Assembly: GCA_027624855.1 (NCBI GenBank)
Contig: JAQBTQ010000001.1
Coordinates: 124,001 to 188,000 of the forward strand
Length of the DNA stretch: 64,000 nt
Reading direction: 5' to 3'
Source: Bacteroidota bacterium
Lineage (GTDB): Bacteria; Bacteroidota; Bacteroidia; Flavobacteriales_D; Sanyastnellaceae
How positions within the stretch are numbered: the first letter of the stretch is position 1; each line of letters starts with the position of its first letter. The translations under genes and the position numbers were made by a program. Of this stretch, positions 36,772 to 45,272 are shown piece after piece. Below the pieces are notes generated by a model. The model was not told the DNA's origin, did not search any database, and worked only from the letters and a program-made list of their open reading frames with translations.

Positions 36772-37485
36772 TCAACCTCGTGTCGTTACACGTCCGTTCA
36801 AGGCAATTTCGACGTCGCGCCAATCCGGCATATGCTCCGAGAGGATCGCCTGAAAGCGCGGGCCGTGCGATGGCTCGATGAGGTGAGCGAGCTCATGCAT
36901 GACGACATAATCGATGGCGCGCGGCGACTGTTTGGTCAATTCGAGATTGAACACGATGTCGCCGGTGCGCGTGCGGCATGCCCCCCATTTGCGTTTCATG
37001 GTGCGGATGCGGATGCGGGTGGTGCGGACGCCGAGTCGCTCCTCCCACTCCGGGACGAGCGCGTCGAGGTGGCGCTGAAGTTCGCGACGGCGAAACCGTT
37101 CGAGGTGCCGCTGGACTTCGGCGGGGTCGTGCGGGTCGCGGGCGTGGACGACGAGGCGGGGTTGTGGGCCAGAGTCGGCGCTTTTTGCGACTTCCGCTCC
37201 AGGCCTGCCGGCGGCGGTTTGCACTTCGAGCAGGTGATCGATGCCGAAGAACTTATGCTCCTCCCCTGTGGTATAGCGTAGCTCGGGCTTTGGTGGCATC
37301 GCTGCGATGCGCGCTTGGTGGCGGCGGATCCAATCGGCTTTGGCGGCGACGAAATCGGCTATGTGCGCTTCCGACGTGCGCATCGGCGCCGAAACCGTCA
37401 CGCGGCCATCGGGCGGGTGGATGCGCAGGTTGATGTTTTTGACGCGTTTGCGCGTGAGTTCGAATTCGATGCCGGCGGAGGTCAT
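36772..37485 (-). CDS. YgjP-like DUF45 family metallopeptidase (M48-like), GC-rich
   Basis: A 237-residue protein. The ATG at 37485 is chosen over a TTG at 37497 (adding MADP). An N-terminal beta domain (ELTRKRVKNINLRI, GRVTVSAP) is followed by the family motif RKWGACRTRTGDIVFNL at about 165-181 and the zinc site HELAH at His197-Glu198-His201 with a later His207 (PSHGPRF). DUF45 proteins are predicted zinc peptidases related to SprT/M48; substrates are mostly unknown. The gene is far richer in GC and arginine than everything around it, and all six frames stay open, so recent transfer or a different mutational history is plausible. Confidence 0.88.
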   Translation of the reverse strand: MTSAGIEFELTRKRVKNINLRIHPPDGRVTVSAPMRTSEAHIADFVAAKADWIRRHQARIAAMPPKPELRYTTGEEHKFFGIDHLLEVQTAAGRPGAEVAKSADSGPQPRLVVHARDPHDPAEVQRHLERFRRRELQRHLDALVPEWEERLGVRTTRIRIRTMKRKWGACRTRTGDIVFNLELTKQSPRAIDYVVMHELAHLIEPSHGPRFQAILSEHMPDWRDVEIALNGRVTTRG

Positions 37486-37600
37486 GGGATCAGCCAAAAT
37501 TAAGGTTTTGCTGCCTCCAAATGGTCGGCCTGCGAAGGCGAATACCTTTCATAACAAATGATGCAGAATGGAAACGGGAAGAATCATCCAGCATGGTCGA

Positions 37601-37629
37601 TTGGAAATGGGTGGCATTTTTTACATTAC
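37601..37629 (+). promoter_or_regulatory. Possible promoter of the cupin gene
   Basis: TTG at 37601-37603, an 18-nt spacer and TACATTAC at 37622-37629 resemble the Bacteroidota promoter, with two mismatches in the -7 box. It lies 16 nt before the ATG at 37646. Confidence 0.4.
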
Positions 37630-37645
37630 AACGTAAACGATCACA

Positions 37646-38086
37646 ATGAAAAAACTGGTATTTACCTGGCCGCTCGCGTTGATGTTGACTTTGACCAATG
37701 CAATCAGTGCGCAAGAGGCCGCGACCATCCAACACCAGGGCATCACGCCTGAGACTTTGTTCATTCAGGACAACGTAGAGCGCATCATTTACGATTACAC
37801 CCAAACGGATGAAATGGGGTTGATCAAAATGCATGCCCCGCCTGAATGGACCGAACCCATCATTGAAGCACAGTTTGAGATCAGCGGCATCGTCTTGCAA
37901 GGAATCCTTGGACTGGAATTTGAGCATGGCACCCAAACCATCGGCCTTGGCCAGGGTTTTTTGATTCCTCAAAACACCCGCGTGCGCATCTTCAACGCAG
38001 GCCCGGATGAATTGATTCTCATTGAAGTTCTCAAGCCCGCTTACCAACCAGAACGCGTCGAGCAGTTTGAGCGTTTCGAACGGTGA
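37646..38086 (+). CDS. Exported cupin-domain protein
   Basis: A 146-residue protein with signal peptide MKKLVFTWPLALMLTLTNAISAQ. The remainder is a small single-domain cupin: AQFEISGIVLQGILGLEFEHG is the first cupin motif region and GQGFLIPQNTRVRIFNAGPDE the second. The metal-binding histidines usual in motif 1 are largely absent (only His in FEHG and none in motif 2), so metal catalysis is doubtful and ligand binding more likely. It is divergent from the DUF45 gene. Confidence 0.75.
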   Translation: MKKLVFTWPLALMLTLTNAISAQEAATIQHQGITPETLFIQDNVERIIYDYTQTDEMGLIKMHAPPEWTEPIIEAQFEISGIVLQGILGLEFEHGTQTIGLGQGFLIPQNTRVRIFNAGPDELILIEVLKPAYQPERVEQFERFER

Positions 38087-38253
38087 ATGGTTGGGGAAGA
38101 GGACCTTTTGGGGATGGGGCGAATAGGGCTCTGTGAAGGATGGGCTGGTTCCGGCTGGCCGCTCGGGGGGGACTGGTTCTGGCTGACCGAGGGGGTGGGT
38201 ACGAAATTAATCGCAGCGAGCGTTGGAATTTCTCACGCCGAGATCGATTCGCC

Positions 38254-38412
38254 ATGTGCATAGCTGTCCTTTGCCTCGTTGGTTGCGCCATCACCCTGTA
38301 TTTCCTTTATCAATTCATAAATGAATTACACATGTCCTGGGCACGGATTCTTAATCCTCATAATCGGCCACTAGAAGACAACCCGTTTGGATTCGTTGCC
38401 AATACTGCCTAA
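38254..38412 (+). CDS. Possible small membrane protein (52 residues)
   Basis: An ATG at 38254 opens a 52-codon frame with a single hydrophobic helix right at the start (MCIAVLCLVGCAITLYFLYQ) and a short polar tail. A longer frame from 38140 adds a low-complexity Arg/Gly-rich stretch and looks non-coding. No homolog was recognised; this could be chance. Confidence 0.3.
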   Translation: MCIAVLCLVGCAITLYFLYQFINELHMSWARILNPHNRPLEDNPFGFVANTA

Positions 38413-38701
38413 GAGGACACCTATTTTCCTTGGAGGGAGATGATTGCTTGCATAGGAAAAAAAAACCCATTGGAGTTCGAGGGCCATCGCCCCTGCCCCC
38501 TTTGTGCGAGACCCTCTTACCGATTGGAATGGATCCAACTTTCGAGCCCAAAATCGACCGCAGAATAGCCCTTATCAACTTTTGATAACGATTCTAGAAA
38601 GGGTATAAATCATACTTCAGTAATTTTTGAAAATGACCAAAAAACCACCCAATCGAGCCAATATTGAGGTAAAATCAATCAAAATTCCTCAAAAACAACC
38701 A

Positions 38702-38726
38702 AAAAACGCCCAAAATGGGCGTTTTT
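38702..38726. terminator. Bidirectional rho-independent terminator-like hairpin
   Basis: The stem AAAAACGCCC / GGGCGTTTTT with a 5-nt AAAAT loop has a GC core, a T run on the plus strand and a matching A run that becomes a T run on the minus strand. It can end transcription in either direction. Confidence 0.75.
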
Positions 38727-38783
38727 GATATGGAGAAGCGTGGCAGTTTTGCGAAGAACTGCGTCGGCTTGTGAATCGTATTT

Positions 38784-38801
38784 CATCGGTTGCAACCGAT
38801 G
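38784..38801. promoter_or_regulatory. Perfect 18-nt palindrome upstream of the esterase gene
   Basis: CATCGGTTGCAACCGATG reads identically on both strands. It is 86 nt before the ATG at 38887. It has no loop and no T run, so it fits a dimeric regulator's operator better than a terminator. No matching regulator gene is visible in the window. Confidence 0.4.
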
Positions 38802-38886
38802 GAGCACAGAAATCTATCGTACCCGTACTTACGGGAAAATGGACGCTACGGTTGCAGGGCCGAGCGATGAGTCGTTTCTTGTGACC

Positions 38887-39996
38887 ATGGTCACACGCAT
38901 CTCACCCACCCTATTGTTGTTCGTCAGTCTCCTCAGTTTATCTAACACCCAAGCCCAAGTCGAACAAACCTTTGAATATGGAGGAGTTGAGCGCACCTAC
39001 TACCTCGACCTCCCTGCCGACCTGGCGACAGGGGCGCCGCTGGTGTTTGTGTTGCACGGTTACGGGGGAAACGCTTGGACGATTCGCAACTACACCGGAT
39101 GGACGACCTTCGCGACCAACGAAGGAGTCGCGGTATGCTATCCGCAAGGCACGAATGATGGCGGGGGATCTCCACATTGGAACGCCAACCTCGGCATCAG
39201 CGCAGCCAACGATCATGGCTTCCTGGTGGCACTTGCACAGCACCTTCAAGAAACTTACAGCCTCAGCACCGAGTGCACGTATTCCTGCGGCATGTCCAAT
39301 GGCGGGTACATGAGTTACTCCCTGGCTTGCAACAACCCCGAAACGTTTCGTGCGGTAGGGTCGGTCACGGGCGCCATGAGTGAGTACGACTTTGATAACT
39401 GTGATCCAGAAGAAGTGATTCCGATTATTCACTTGCACGGTACTTCGGACTTCACCGTCAGCTACAACAACGGTGTCGGCTTCGGGCCTTGGGGCGACGA
39501 AGGCGTCCTCGAAATAATCGACCTCTGGACCGGTATGATGGGCACCACCGAAGAAAGTGAGACCGACCTCCCCAACCTCGAACCCATTGATCTCTCGTCG
39601 GTCGAATTTTTTCGGTACTTCGGTGCGCCGGGCGGACAGGAGTTTCACCATTACCGCGTGAGTGGAGGCGGCCATGACTGGTTTGGCGTCTGGGGCAACC
39701 AAGACATCCAAAGCACCGAATTACTGTGGGACTTCTTTCAATCCCACTGCGCTGGTGAATTCACAGCAGTCGAGGAAGCACCGCAGCAGGAAGCCAAGAT
39801 AGTGGAGTGGACGGGCGACGGACTGCGCGTGCTCAACCACTGCCATGTGCGGATTTTTGACCTACAAGGCCGGTTAGTGTGGAATTGGCACAATGCATCT
39901 ACCGGGCTTGTGATACCACGTGCCCAATTGTCCGGCAGCCCACTGATTCAGGTGATTGCGCCGGACGGAGCGGTTCAAGTCCTTCGCATTCACTAA
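38887..39996 (+). CDS. Secreted PHB depolymerase / feruloyl esterase-like hydrolase, T9SS type A
   Basis: A 369-residue secreted alpha/beta hydrolase. The ATG at 38887 opens MVTRISPTLLLFVSLLSLSNTQAQ; a longer frame from 38725 adds a basic, non-signal extension. The hydrolase part shows the oxyanion segment LVFVLHGYGG (52-61), nucleophile elbow GMSNGG with Ser137, acid HGTSD with Asp188 and GGGHDW with His263, the complete triad of the LpqC/PHB-depolymerase family. A C-terminal beta domain after about 285 (LRVLNHCHVRIFDLQGRLV) looks like a T9SS type A signal, although no YPNP is present. Likely substrates are polyester or feruloyl esters. Confidence 0.88.
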   Translation: MVTRISPTLLLFVSLLSLSNTQAQVEQTFEYGGVERTYYLDLPADLATGAPLVFVLHGYGGNAWTIRNYTGWTTFATNEGVAVCYPQGTNDGGGSPHWNANLGISAANDHGFLVALAQHLQETYSLSTECTYSCGMSNGGYMSYSLACNNPETFRAVGSVTGAMSEYDFDNCDPEEVIPIIHLHGTSDFTVSYNNGVGFGPWGDEGVLEIIDLWTGMMGTTEESETDLPNLEPIDLSSVEFFRYFGAPGGQEFHHYRVSGGGHDWFGVWGNQDIQSTELLWDFFQSHCAGEFTAVEEAPQQEAKIVEWTGDGLRVLNHCHVRIFDLQGRLVWNWHNASTGLVIPRAQLSGSPLIQVIAPDGAVQVLRIH

Positions 39997-40010
39997 TTCT
40001 CCATTTCGGC

Positions 40011-40027
40011 CTTGCCTTCAAGGCAAG
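40011..40027. terminator. Inverted repeat between convergent genes
   Basis: CTTGCCTT-C-AAGGCAAG is a perfect inverted repeat 15 nt after the esterase stop and 84 nt before the end of the minus-strand gene at 40111. There is no T run, so it may be a weak or RNA-stabilising hairpin rather than a true terminator. Confidence 0.35.
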
Positions 40028-40110
40028 AACAATCTTTTCACCAACGCCTGAGTCAAGCGCAGTTTGCGAATCAAATTTCATAATTAATTTAATTACGTGA
40101 GGCTTGGTGC

Positions 40111-40488
40111 CTACTCAAAAATGATTGTACCCTTCGTGTAGCCGTAATTCGATTCGACCATCATGATGGCATCTGAGCCATATGCAGCATACTCCATACA
40201 ATAGTTGGTTTCAATGACGATACTGGTTCCAATAACCAGGTAAAAGTTTTGATCCAGGCGCCGCACTGTCACCTCGTAATTGCCAATTTCCACCTCTGTC
40301 GGAACCAAGACGCCCTCCGCATCCTCCACGCCACCAAAGGAACCGATGACTTTGGAGCCGTAGCTCAGCTCCATTCGTTCATAGAACTCGATGATGTCGC
40401 AGTCGTCGAGAGTCGCGTCTGTGCCCACCCAAGACGGTAGGACAACGAACCATAGAAGTGGCAGAACTTGAATCGGAAAGAGCATCAT
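40111..40488 (-). CDS. Small exported protein, probable last gene of the second envelope operon
   Basis: A 125-residue protein. MMLFPIQVLPLLWFVVLPSWVG is a probable signal peptide. The mature part is a compact beta domain (YEVTVRRLDQNFYLVIGTSIVIE) with cysteines in DDCDII and NYCMEY that could pair. No family was recognised. It begins 18 nt after the stop of the DUF805 gene on the same strand, so it is probably the eighth gene of that operon. Confidence 0.65.
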   Translation of the reverse strand: MMLFPIQVLPLLWFVVLPSWVGTDATLDDCDIIEFYERMELSYGSKVIGSFGGVEDAEGVLVPTEVEIGNYEVTVRRLDQNFYLVIGTSIVIETNYCMEYAAYGSDAIMMVESNYGYTKGTIIFE

Positions 40489-40506
40489 CAGTGTATTTTA
40501 ATTCAT

Positions 40507-41247
40507 TCAATAAATTCCTTTCGGATTAGGTCCCCACTTGTTTGCACCAGGTATTGAGTTTTGGAATAACCAGACTAACAAGAAAATATTACCGATACCT
40601 GTAAAAGTGATTAAACACCACCAAGCAGAACGCCCTGTATCGTGCAGTCTCCTTGACAATACTGCGAGTTTTGGAATATAGGTCACTAACATATAAAGAG
40701 AATAGAACAATCCCACATTCTCTGACCGCCCAAAGACCAATATATCCATGAAAAGCACAGGAAACTCCAATAGAAAAGACCATAGCATGAAACTCCAAAA
40801 TTCCGACCTCCTAGCCCGACCACTAAACGTTGCATACAATTCAAAGCAACGAACGAAGTAGCCCCACGAACTCAATTCAACAACCGATTCGGAACCGATC
40901 GATGGCTCAGGTTCGGCTTCAGGCGGTTCGGCTGTGGGATCACTCTCATTTGTATCTGATTCACTCCTCGTGGTTGAGGCGTGAAGGTTTATTTCCTCCG
41001 CTTCTGCCGCACCAGTTGACTCACTATCCACTTTATCCTCCATTTTCGGAGTCAGGTCAATTTCCGCAGAGTTCCTTGCATCCAACACTCCACTCAATTC
41101 CTTTACATCTGCAGCCTTCATCCACCTCCCTTCATGCGTTGGAAAAACCTGCGAATTGGGATGAATTAATTCAGCGAGTTTTGGGTCATTTATAGCAAAA
41201 GGCCCTTGCTTTTTGCCCGAGTCGTCTTGGAGGTATATTTCAATCAC
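40507..41247 (-). CDS. GYF_2-domain plus DUF805 membrane protein
   Basis: A 246-residue protein. I use GTG at 41247, which gives MIEIYLQDDSGKKQGPF, the normal start of a GYF_2 (DUF4339) domain, and creates an 8-nt overlap with the protease stop, as at the preceding junction. Residues 1-50 are GYF_2 (GRWMKAADVKEL); 55-115 is an acidic Ser/Glu/Pro linker; the rest is DUF805 with four helices (FSGRARRSEFW, LSRRLHDTGRSAWW, GANKWGPNP). GYF_2 modules are thought to bind proline-rich peptides; DUF805 function is unknown. The pair is predicted to be an inner-membrane sensor or adaptor. Confidence 0.83.
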   Translation of the reverse strand: MIEIYLQDDSGKKQGPFAINDPKLAELIHPNSQVFPTHEGRWMKAADVKELSGVLDARNSAEIDLTPKMEDKVDSESTGAAEAEEINLHASTTRSESDTNESDPTAEPPEAEPEPSIGSESVVELSSWGYFVRCFELYATFSGRARRSEFWSFMLWSFLLEFPVLFMDILVFGRSENVGLFYSLYMLVTYIPKLAVLSRRLHDTGRSAWWCLITFTGIGNIFLLVWLFQNSIPGANKWGPNPKGIY

Positions 41248-41953
41248 GGTCCAATAGATTTTTGATTTGAGCTGAAGGAACTGCAAAATTCAAGGCCTGT
41301 CCATCCGTCATGGATCCGACTGCAATACCAATCAACTTTCCATTCTTATCCATCACAGGTCCACCGCTGCTACCTGGAGAAATCGGAGCAGTAATCTGAA
41401 TGAGGGGAACATCGAATTCATCCTCATCGCGCAGCGCACTGATGATTCCCGTAGAAAGCGTCCCGGACAAGCCAGTTGGTGCGCCCGCAACGAAAATCTC
41501 GTCTCCGATTTTGACATCAACCTTTTCAACAGGAAAATAGACATCCCGACTAACCGCAATACACTCTACCACAGCGACATCATGCATCTCATCTTGGGAC
41601 ACCACCCTGCCTTGGCCCAAGTAATTTCTTTGTGCATCGTAAACCTCAATTTCATTCCCGTCTTCAATAACGTGGAAGTTCGTGACCAATCGATTCCGCT
41701 CGATAAACACACCAGAACCTTGACTGACTTCCTGATGGTTTCCACTTACAAGGAGCGTAACCGTTGCCTCCAACAGTCTCTCGGTTGGCGAGAGACTCGA
41801 AGTTATTGGTTGCACCGCCGAACCACGTGCGTCAAGAACGGCCTCTATTCCAAATAAATCAATGCCCTCTGAGCCACCTGATTGCTGTCCTGATTCCAGG
41901 CAGGAACTCAAAACCAAAAGGGACGCAACAACAAGGTGAATCTGCTTAATCAT
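41240..41953 (-). CDS. Trypsin-like (S1/HtrA-type) serine protease lipoprotein
   Basis: A 237-residue protease. The ATG at 41953 opens MIKQIHLVVASLLVLSSC with lipobox LSSC, so the enzyme is membrane-anchored; it overlaps the adhesin stop by 8 nt. The catalytic triad is complete: His94 (TNFHVI), Asp125 (HDVAVV) and Ser196 (GSSGGP). There is no PDZ domain, so it is a bare protease domain with a 40-residue linker to the lipid anchor. It probably acts in the periplasm or at the membrane, perhaps on a product of the same operon; that is inference. Confidence 0.87.
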   Translation of the reverse strand: MIKQIHLVVASLLVLSSCLESGQQSGGSEGIDLFGIEAVLDARGSAVQPITSSLSPTERLLEATVTLLVSGNHQEVSQGSGVFIERNRLVTNFHVIEDGNEIEVYDAQRNYLGQGRVVSQDEMHDVAVVECIAVSRDVYFPVEKVDVKIGDEIFVAGAPTGLSGTLSTGIISALRDEDEFDVPLIQITAPISPGSSGGPVMDKNGKLIGIAVGSMTDGQALNFAVPSAQIKNLLDRD

Positions 41954-44900
41954 GAGCGACTTGGAAACGAAGTGGTTCATACAGGACTTCCTGACTTTCT
42001 TGAGCAATGACCTTCACCACGTATAGCCCTGGTGCCATCAATTGAGTATTGATTTCACAGCGCAAGGAGGTAGGCGTTAACTCAACCGAATCAACAATTT
42101 TACCTGCAATGTCATAAACAAGGGCATAAGACCGAGAATGAAGTGGAACTGGGAAATCTAAATACCCTATTGTGCTCGCAGGATTCGGATAAAAGAGCAA
42201 GGGTAAATTCGATTCCTCTAAGGGCACAGTCAATTCGACATCATTGAGAAGTGTGCGTGTACGGCAGCCATTCTCACCAACTGCATCCACCCAGTATGAG
42301 TTCAACTGCGGGAGATAAATGGGATATTCGATGTAATCAACATCAACCGCCAAAACCGTTTCAAATCCAGAACTGGCTTCGGTGTAGCCCCAATGCAATC
42401 CGTCACCTCCGCCGATTGCGTAAAACACCCCTCCTCCAAGCTCCCCTATTTCTGGAGCATCCGGACTTTCCTGAATCGAGTATTCTGAACTCCATTCAGC
42501 AGAACATCCCAATACTGTCGTGTATGCCGCTGAAAGTTCAATCACACCAGGCTCAAACCCGATCAACGTAATTCCCGTCTCGGTTTCCAAAAGTGAACCA
42601 CCAGGTCCAATCGACCAATCCACAGAACTTGAATTGGTGCTCAATTCGTAATGCGTTGCGTCATCCTCACATAAAACGGATGGCCCGAGCAATTCAAAGC
42701 TGAAATCCTCGTCAACGTTTACGAGCACCGCGTCTTGCCAGGAGCATCCATTGACATCAATGACTTCAAGTTCAAGTATTCCAGATTCATTCGCATTCGA
42801 GAGGATAACGTCGGTCTCATTGCTAGTGATTATTCCGGACCACGTGTAATCATATCCACTTGACAATTCTGCGGACACCTGAACCTCTTCTCCCGGGCAG
42901 ATGACCAACTCAACTGGCAGCTCAAAAACAGGCAAGTCAAAAACTTCAACTTCAAATGATATGGAGACTTGGCAACCGTATATGTTGACTGCCGTCACTG
43001 AGCAATTCGTCAAAGCATCAAAGGTTCCCAGCGTGGCCGAACCTGAAGGGTTATTGAAATTTACCGATGGTTCCCAGGCAATCAGCCCAATATCACCATT
43101 GACTTCAAACAGTGTAGCCTCTCCCAAACACTGGCCATTGGGAACGTTTAACTCTACTTCCGGCACCGGCAGTTCAGTTGTCTGGAACGAGGGCAATTCA
43201 ATTGTACAAATCCCATTGGATACCTCCGCGTAATGAAGGCCTGACTGCTCAATTTCAATTGTTGGACCGGTACTGCCGTTTGACCAAAACACCTCGTCCA
43301 TTGTCAATACCTCAGCCACTACATGCTCTCCTTCGCAGAAAGACAATGGCCCCGCGAACTCATACGCACCTACCGGAGGCTGCACAGCTTCCAGTTCAAT
43401 TTCGAAACTAGACTGGCAACCTGACGACACTTGGGTACACGTTAATTCAAAACTTGCATCCCCCGTTACGTCGACTGCAGCATAGCTGCCGAGCACCGGA
43501 TTCTCAAGCGCTGTGCCAATCCATTGGAAAAACACCGGATTGCCAGACAATTCAGTAGCGACAAGGACAACCTCCTCGCCTTCGCAAGCAACCACCTCCA
43601 AATCTGTCACAACCTCTATTTTCGGTTGAACGAGCAATTCGATTTCAAATGGGTCCCCATTGCATCCGTTCGGTGAAATTGGGGTCGCTTGAATTTGACC
43701 TGATTGAACTTGGAATGATTGATTTTCAATCGTCCCTAATGATATGGTTTCGGACATTCCAGATGTAGCATCAACAAGAATCTCCGCAGCTCCCTCAAAA
43801 GCCCATTGGTAATTGGTGTAAGCAGGAATAACACCATTCAAACCATTTTGAAAGAAGACTTGGTATTCGTGCCCTTCACATATCTCAGCAGCTGCATCGA
43901 TTGCAGTAATGTGTGGTGTAGGATGTATCTCGATTTCGAATACCTCGGAAGAGCCAATGCACCCATTCGCTGTCGGCGTTATTTCTACGCTTGTAGATAC
44001 AGTAGTGGACTGAATTTCACTGAATGAAAATGCAATGGGTTGACCCGAACCGCCAAACAACAAGTCGATCTCTCCTGCTCCGAGGCTGTACTCCAGCTCG
44101 ACAGGACTCGCTGAAATGGTTTCGAGGATTGGGAATTCGTATTCTTCACCAAAGCAAAACTCCAAATCCGGCATAGCTATCACCTCCGGATTCGGTGAAA
44201 TCACAAACTCATAAACCGATTCTACCGCGCATGAACCTAAAGTAGCCTGGAGAGTAAGGGCCGCATTTTCTGGTTGCATGGGGTTCAAGTCAATCGATGC
44301 AAAGCCCACCACGTTGCCGGCACCTGAAGCGGGAACGGTAACTGCCTCATTGAATTCATTTGACACCTCCCAATCCCACAAGACATTCGACAAATTGTTC
44401 TGGGTACTGAATGTGATAGATACTGTTGCGTCTTCGCAGATATCATCGACCTCTGCCGCTTCAAGCAGCGGCGTCGGATTGATTTGAATGGAAATTGACT
44501 CCGTACTCACACAACCATCGAATGTTGTTCTGCTTATGGCCAAGTCACTGAACAATGCATTCGCAATGTTTCCCGGAGAAGTGAAATCTTGGGGTAGCCC
44601 GGTTCCTGTGGCTGGAAGCCCTATCGATGGGTTTGAATTCGTCCACTGCCATTCCTCGTTCAACCCCACTGTGAGGAATCCAAAGCCTATCATTTCGCCA
44701 GCGCATACCTCTAGGCTGTTTTGAGAAAAAGGAGCCGGCAGGGGAAGCACATCAAGGGCAATTAATGAATCGATAGAGCAACCACCAGCGACAAGGATGT
44801 CAATCTCCACCACATCCTCATTCAACTCGTACACCTCTGCGACCGACACGTCGATGGACCCAGCTCCCTCTGCCGCATTAAAATTCCCGTTCAAACTCAC

Positions 44901-45272
44901 AGCACTCCAATTCCAAGCTTGTCCGATTGGTTCCTCTATGAGCAAACTACCGCCTCCGCATACCTCCAAGTCTGTTAGCTCTGGAAGCATCGGGAGTTCT
45001 CCCTCGGATATCTCAATGGACAGAACGGTCGAACAGGTATCATTGATTGTTGCCGTGTAAATTCCCGCGGCGTCAACAATGATTGAAGAAAGGGTGTCTC
45101 CCGTATTCCAGATAACTTCTGAATCAGAATTAACTGAGAGTCCGGCTGTCTCCCCAGGGCAGAGGTAGGGATTACCAGATAAAATAATCTCGTCGGCGCA
45201 TCCTCCTTGTGCTGAAGCCATTGGCGCCAATCCGATCAGCAAGGACAAAATGAAAAGTTCATACAATTTCAT
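41946..45272 (-). CDS. Large secreted repeat adhesin-like protein, T9SS type A
   Basis: A 1108-residue protein with signal MKLYELFILSLLIGLAPMASAQ. The body is a series of Ig-like/PKD-like repeats of roughly 80-110 residues with recurrent elements (EVCAGEMIGF, DICEDATVSI, EFCFGEEYEF, EICEGHEYQV, VACEGEEVVL, SFCEGEHVVA, VICPGEEVQV), each with a cysteine-glycine/glutamate turn. The C-terminus (LFYPNPASTIGYLDFP...ALVYDIAGKIVDSV) is a T9SS type A domain. The protein is therefore predicted to be exported to the cell surface. It overlaps the upstream gene by 4 nt (ATGA) and the downstream protease by 8 nt, so it is embedded in the operon rather than a stand-alone adhesin. Confidence 0.9.
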   Translation of the reverse strand: MKLYELFILSLLIGLAPMASAQGGCADEIILSGNPYLCPGETAGLSVNSDSEVIWNTGDTLSSIIVDAAGIYTATINDTCSTVLSIEISEGELPMLPELTDLEVCGGGSLLIEEPIGQAWNWSAVSLNGNFNAAEGAGSIDVSVAEVYELNEDVVEIDILVAGGCSIDSLIALDVLPLPAPFSQNSLEVCAGEMIGFGFLTVGLNEEWQWTNSNPSIGLPATGTGLPQDFTSPGNIANALFSDLAISRTTFDGCVSTESISIQINPTPLLEAAEVDDICEDATVSITFSTQNNLSNVLWDWEVSNEFNEAVTVPASGAGNVVGFASIDLNPMQPENAALTLQATLGSCAVESVYEFVISPNPEVIAMPDLEFCFGEEYEFPILETISASPVELEYSLGAGEIDLLFGGSGQPIAFSFSEIQSTTVSTSVEITPTANGCIGSSEVFEIEIHPTPHITAIDAAAEICEGHEYQVFFQNGLNGVIPAYTNYQWAFEGAAEILVDATSGMSETISLGTIENQSFQVQSGQIQATPISPNGCNGDPFEIELLVQPKIEVVTDLEVVACEGEEVVLVATELSGNPVFFQWIGTALENPVLGSYAAVDVTGDASFELTCTQVSSGCQSSFEIELEAVQPPVGAYEFAGPLSFCEGEHVVAEVLTMDEVFWSNGSTGPTIEIEQSGLHYAEVSNGICTIELPSFQTTELPVPEVELNVPNGQCLGEATLFEVNGDIGLIAWEPSVNFNNPSGSATLGTFDALTNCSVTAVNIYGCQVSISFEVEVFDLPVFELPVELVICPGEEVQVSAELSSGYDYTWSGIITSNETDVILSNANESGILELEVIDVNGCSWQDAVLVNVDEDFSFELLGPSVLCEDDATHYELSTNSSSVDWSIGPGGSLLETETGITLIGFEPGVIELSAAYTTVLGCSAEWSSEYSIQESPDAPEIGELGGGVFYAIGGGDGLHWGYTEASSGFETVLAVDVDYIEYPIYLPQLNSYWVDAVGENGCRTRTLLNDVELTVPLEESNLPLLFYPNPASTIGYLDFPVPLHSRSYALVYDIAGKIVDSVELTPTSLRCEINTQLMAPGLYVVKVIAQESQEVLYEPLRFQVAHD

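Larger units (their letters stand above)
38413..38886. other. 474-nt region without a convincing gene
   Basis: No reading frame of plausible composition was found on either strand. The first part is mixed composition; 38580-38700 is AT-rich with repeated short CAAAA/AAAAC runs. It contains a strong hairpin with A and T flanks at 38702-38726 and a perfect 18-nt palindrome at 38784-38801. It looks like the termination zone of the upstream genes plus the regulatory region of the esterase gene. Confidence 0.6.

Noticed and set aside
36832-37503. Several plus-strand frames up to 151 residues
   Set aside because: High GC keeps all frames open here; only the minus-strand DUF45 frame has a recognised motif set.
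38938-39711. 257-residue minus-strand frame
   Set aside because: Antisense to the esterase gene whose catalytic motifs are intact; it shows no domain of its own.
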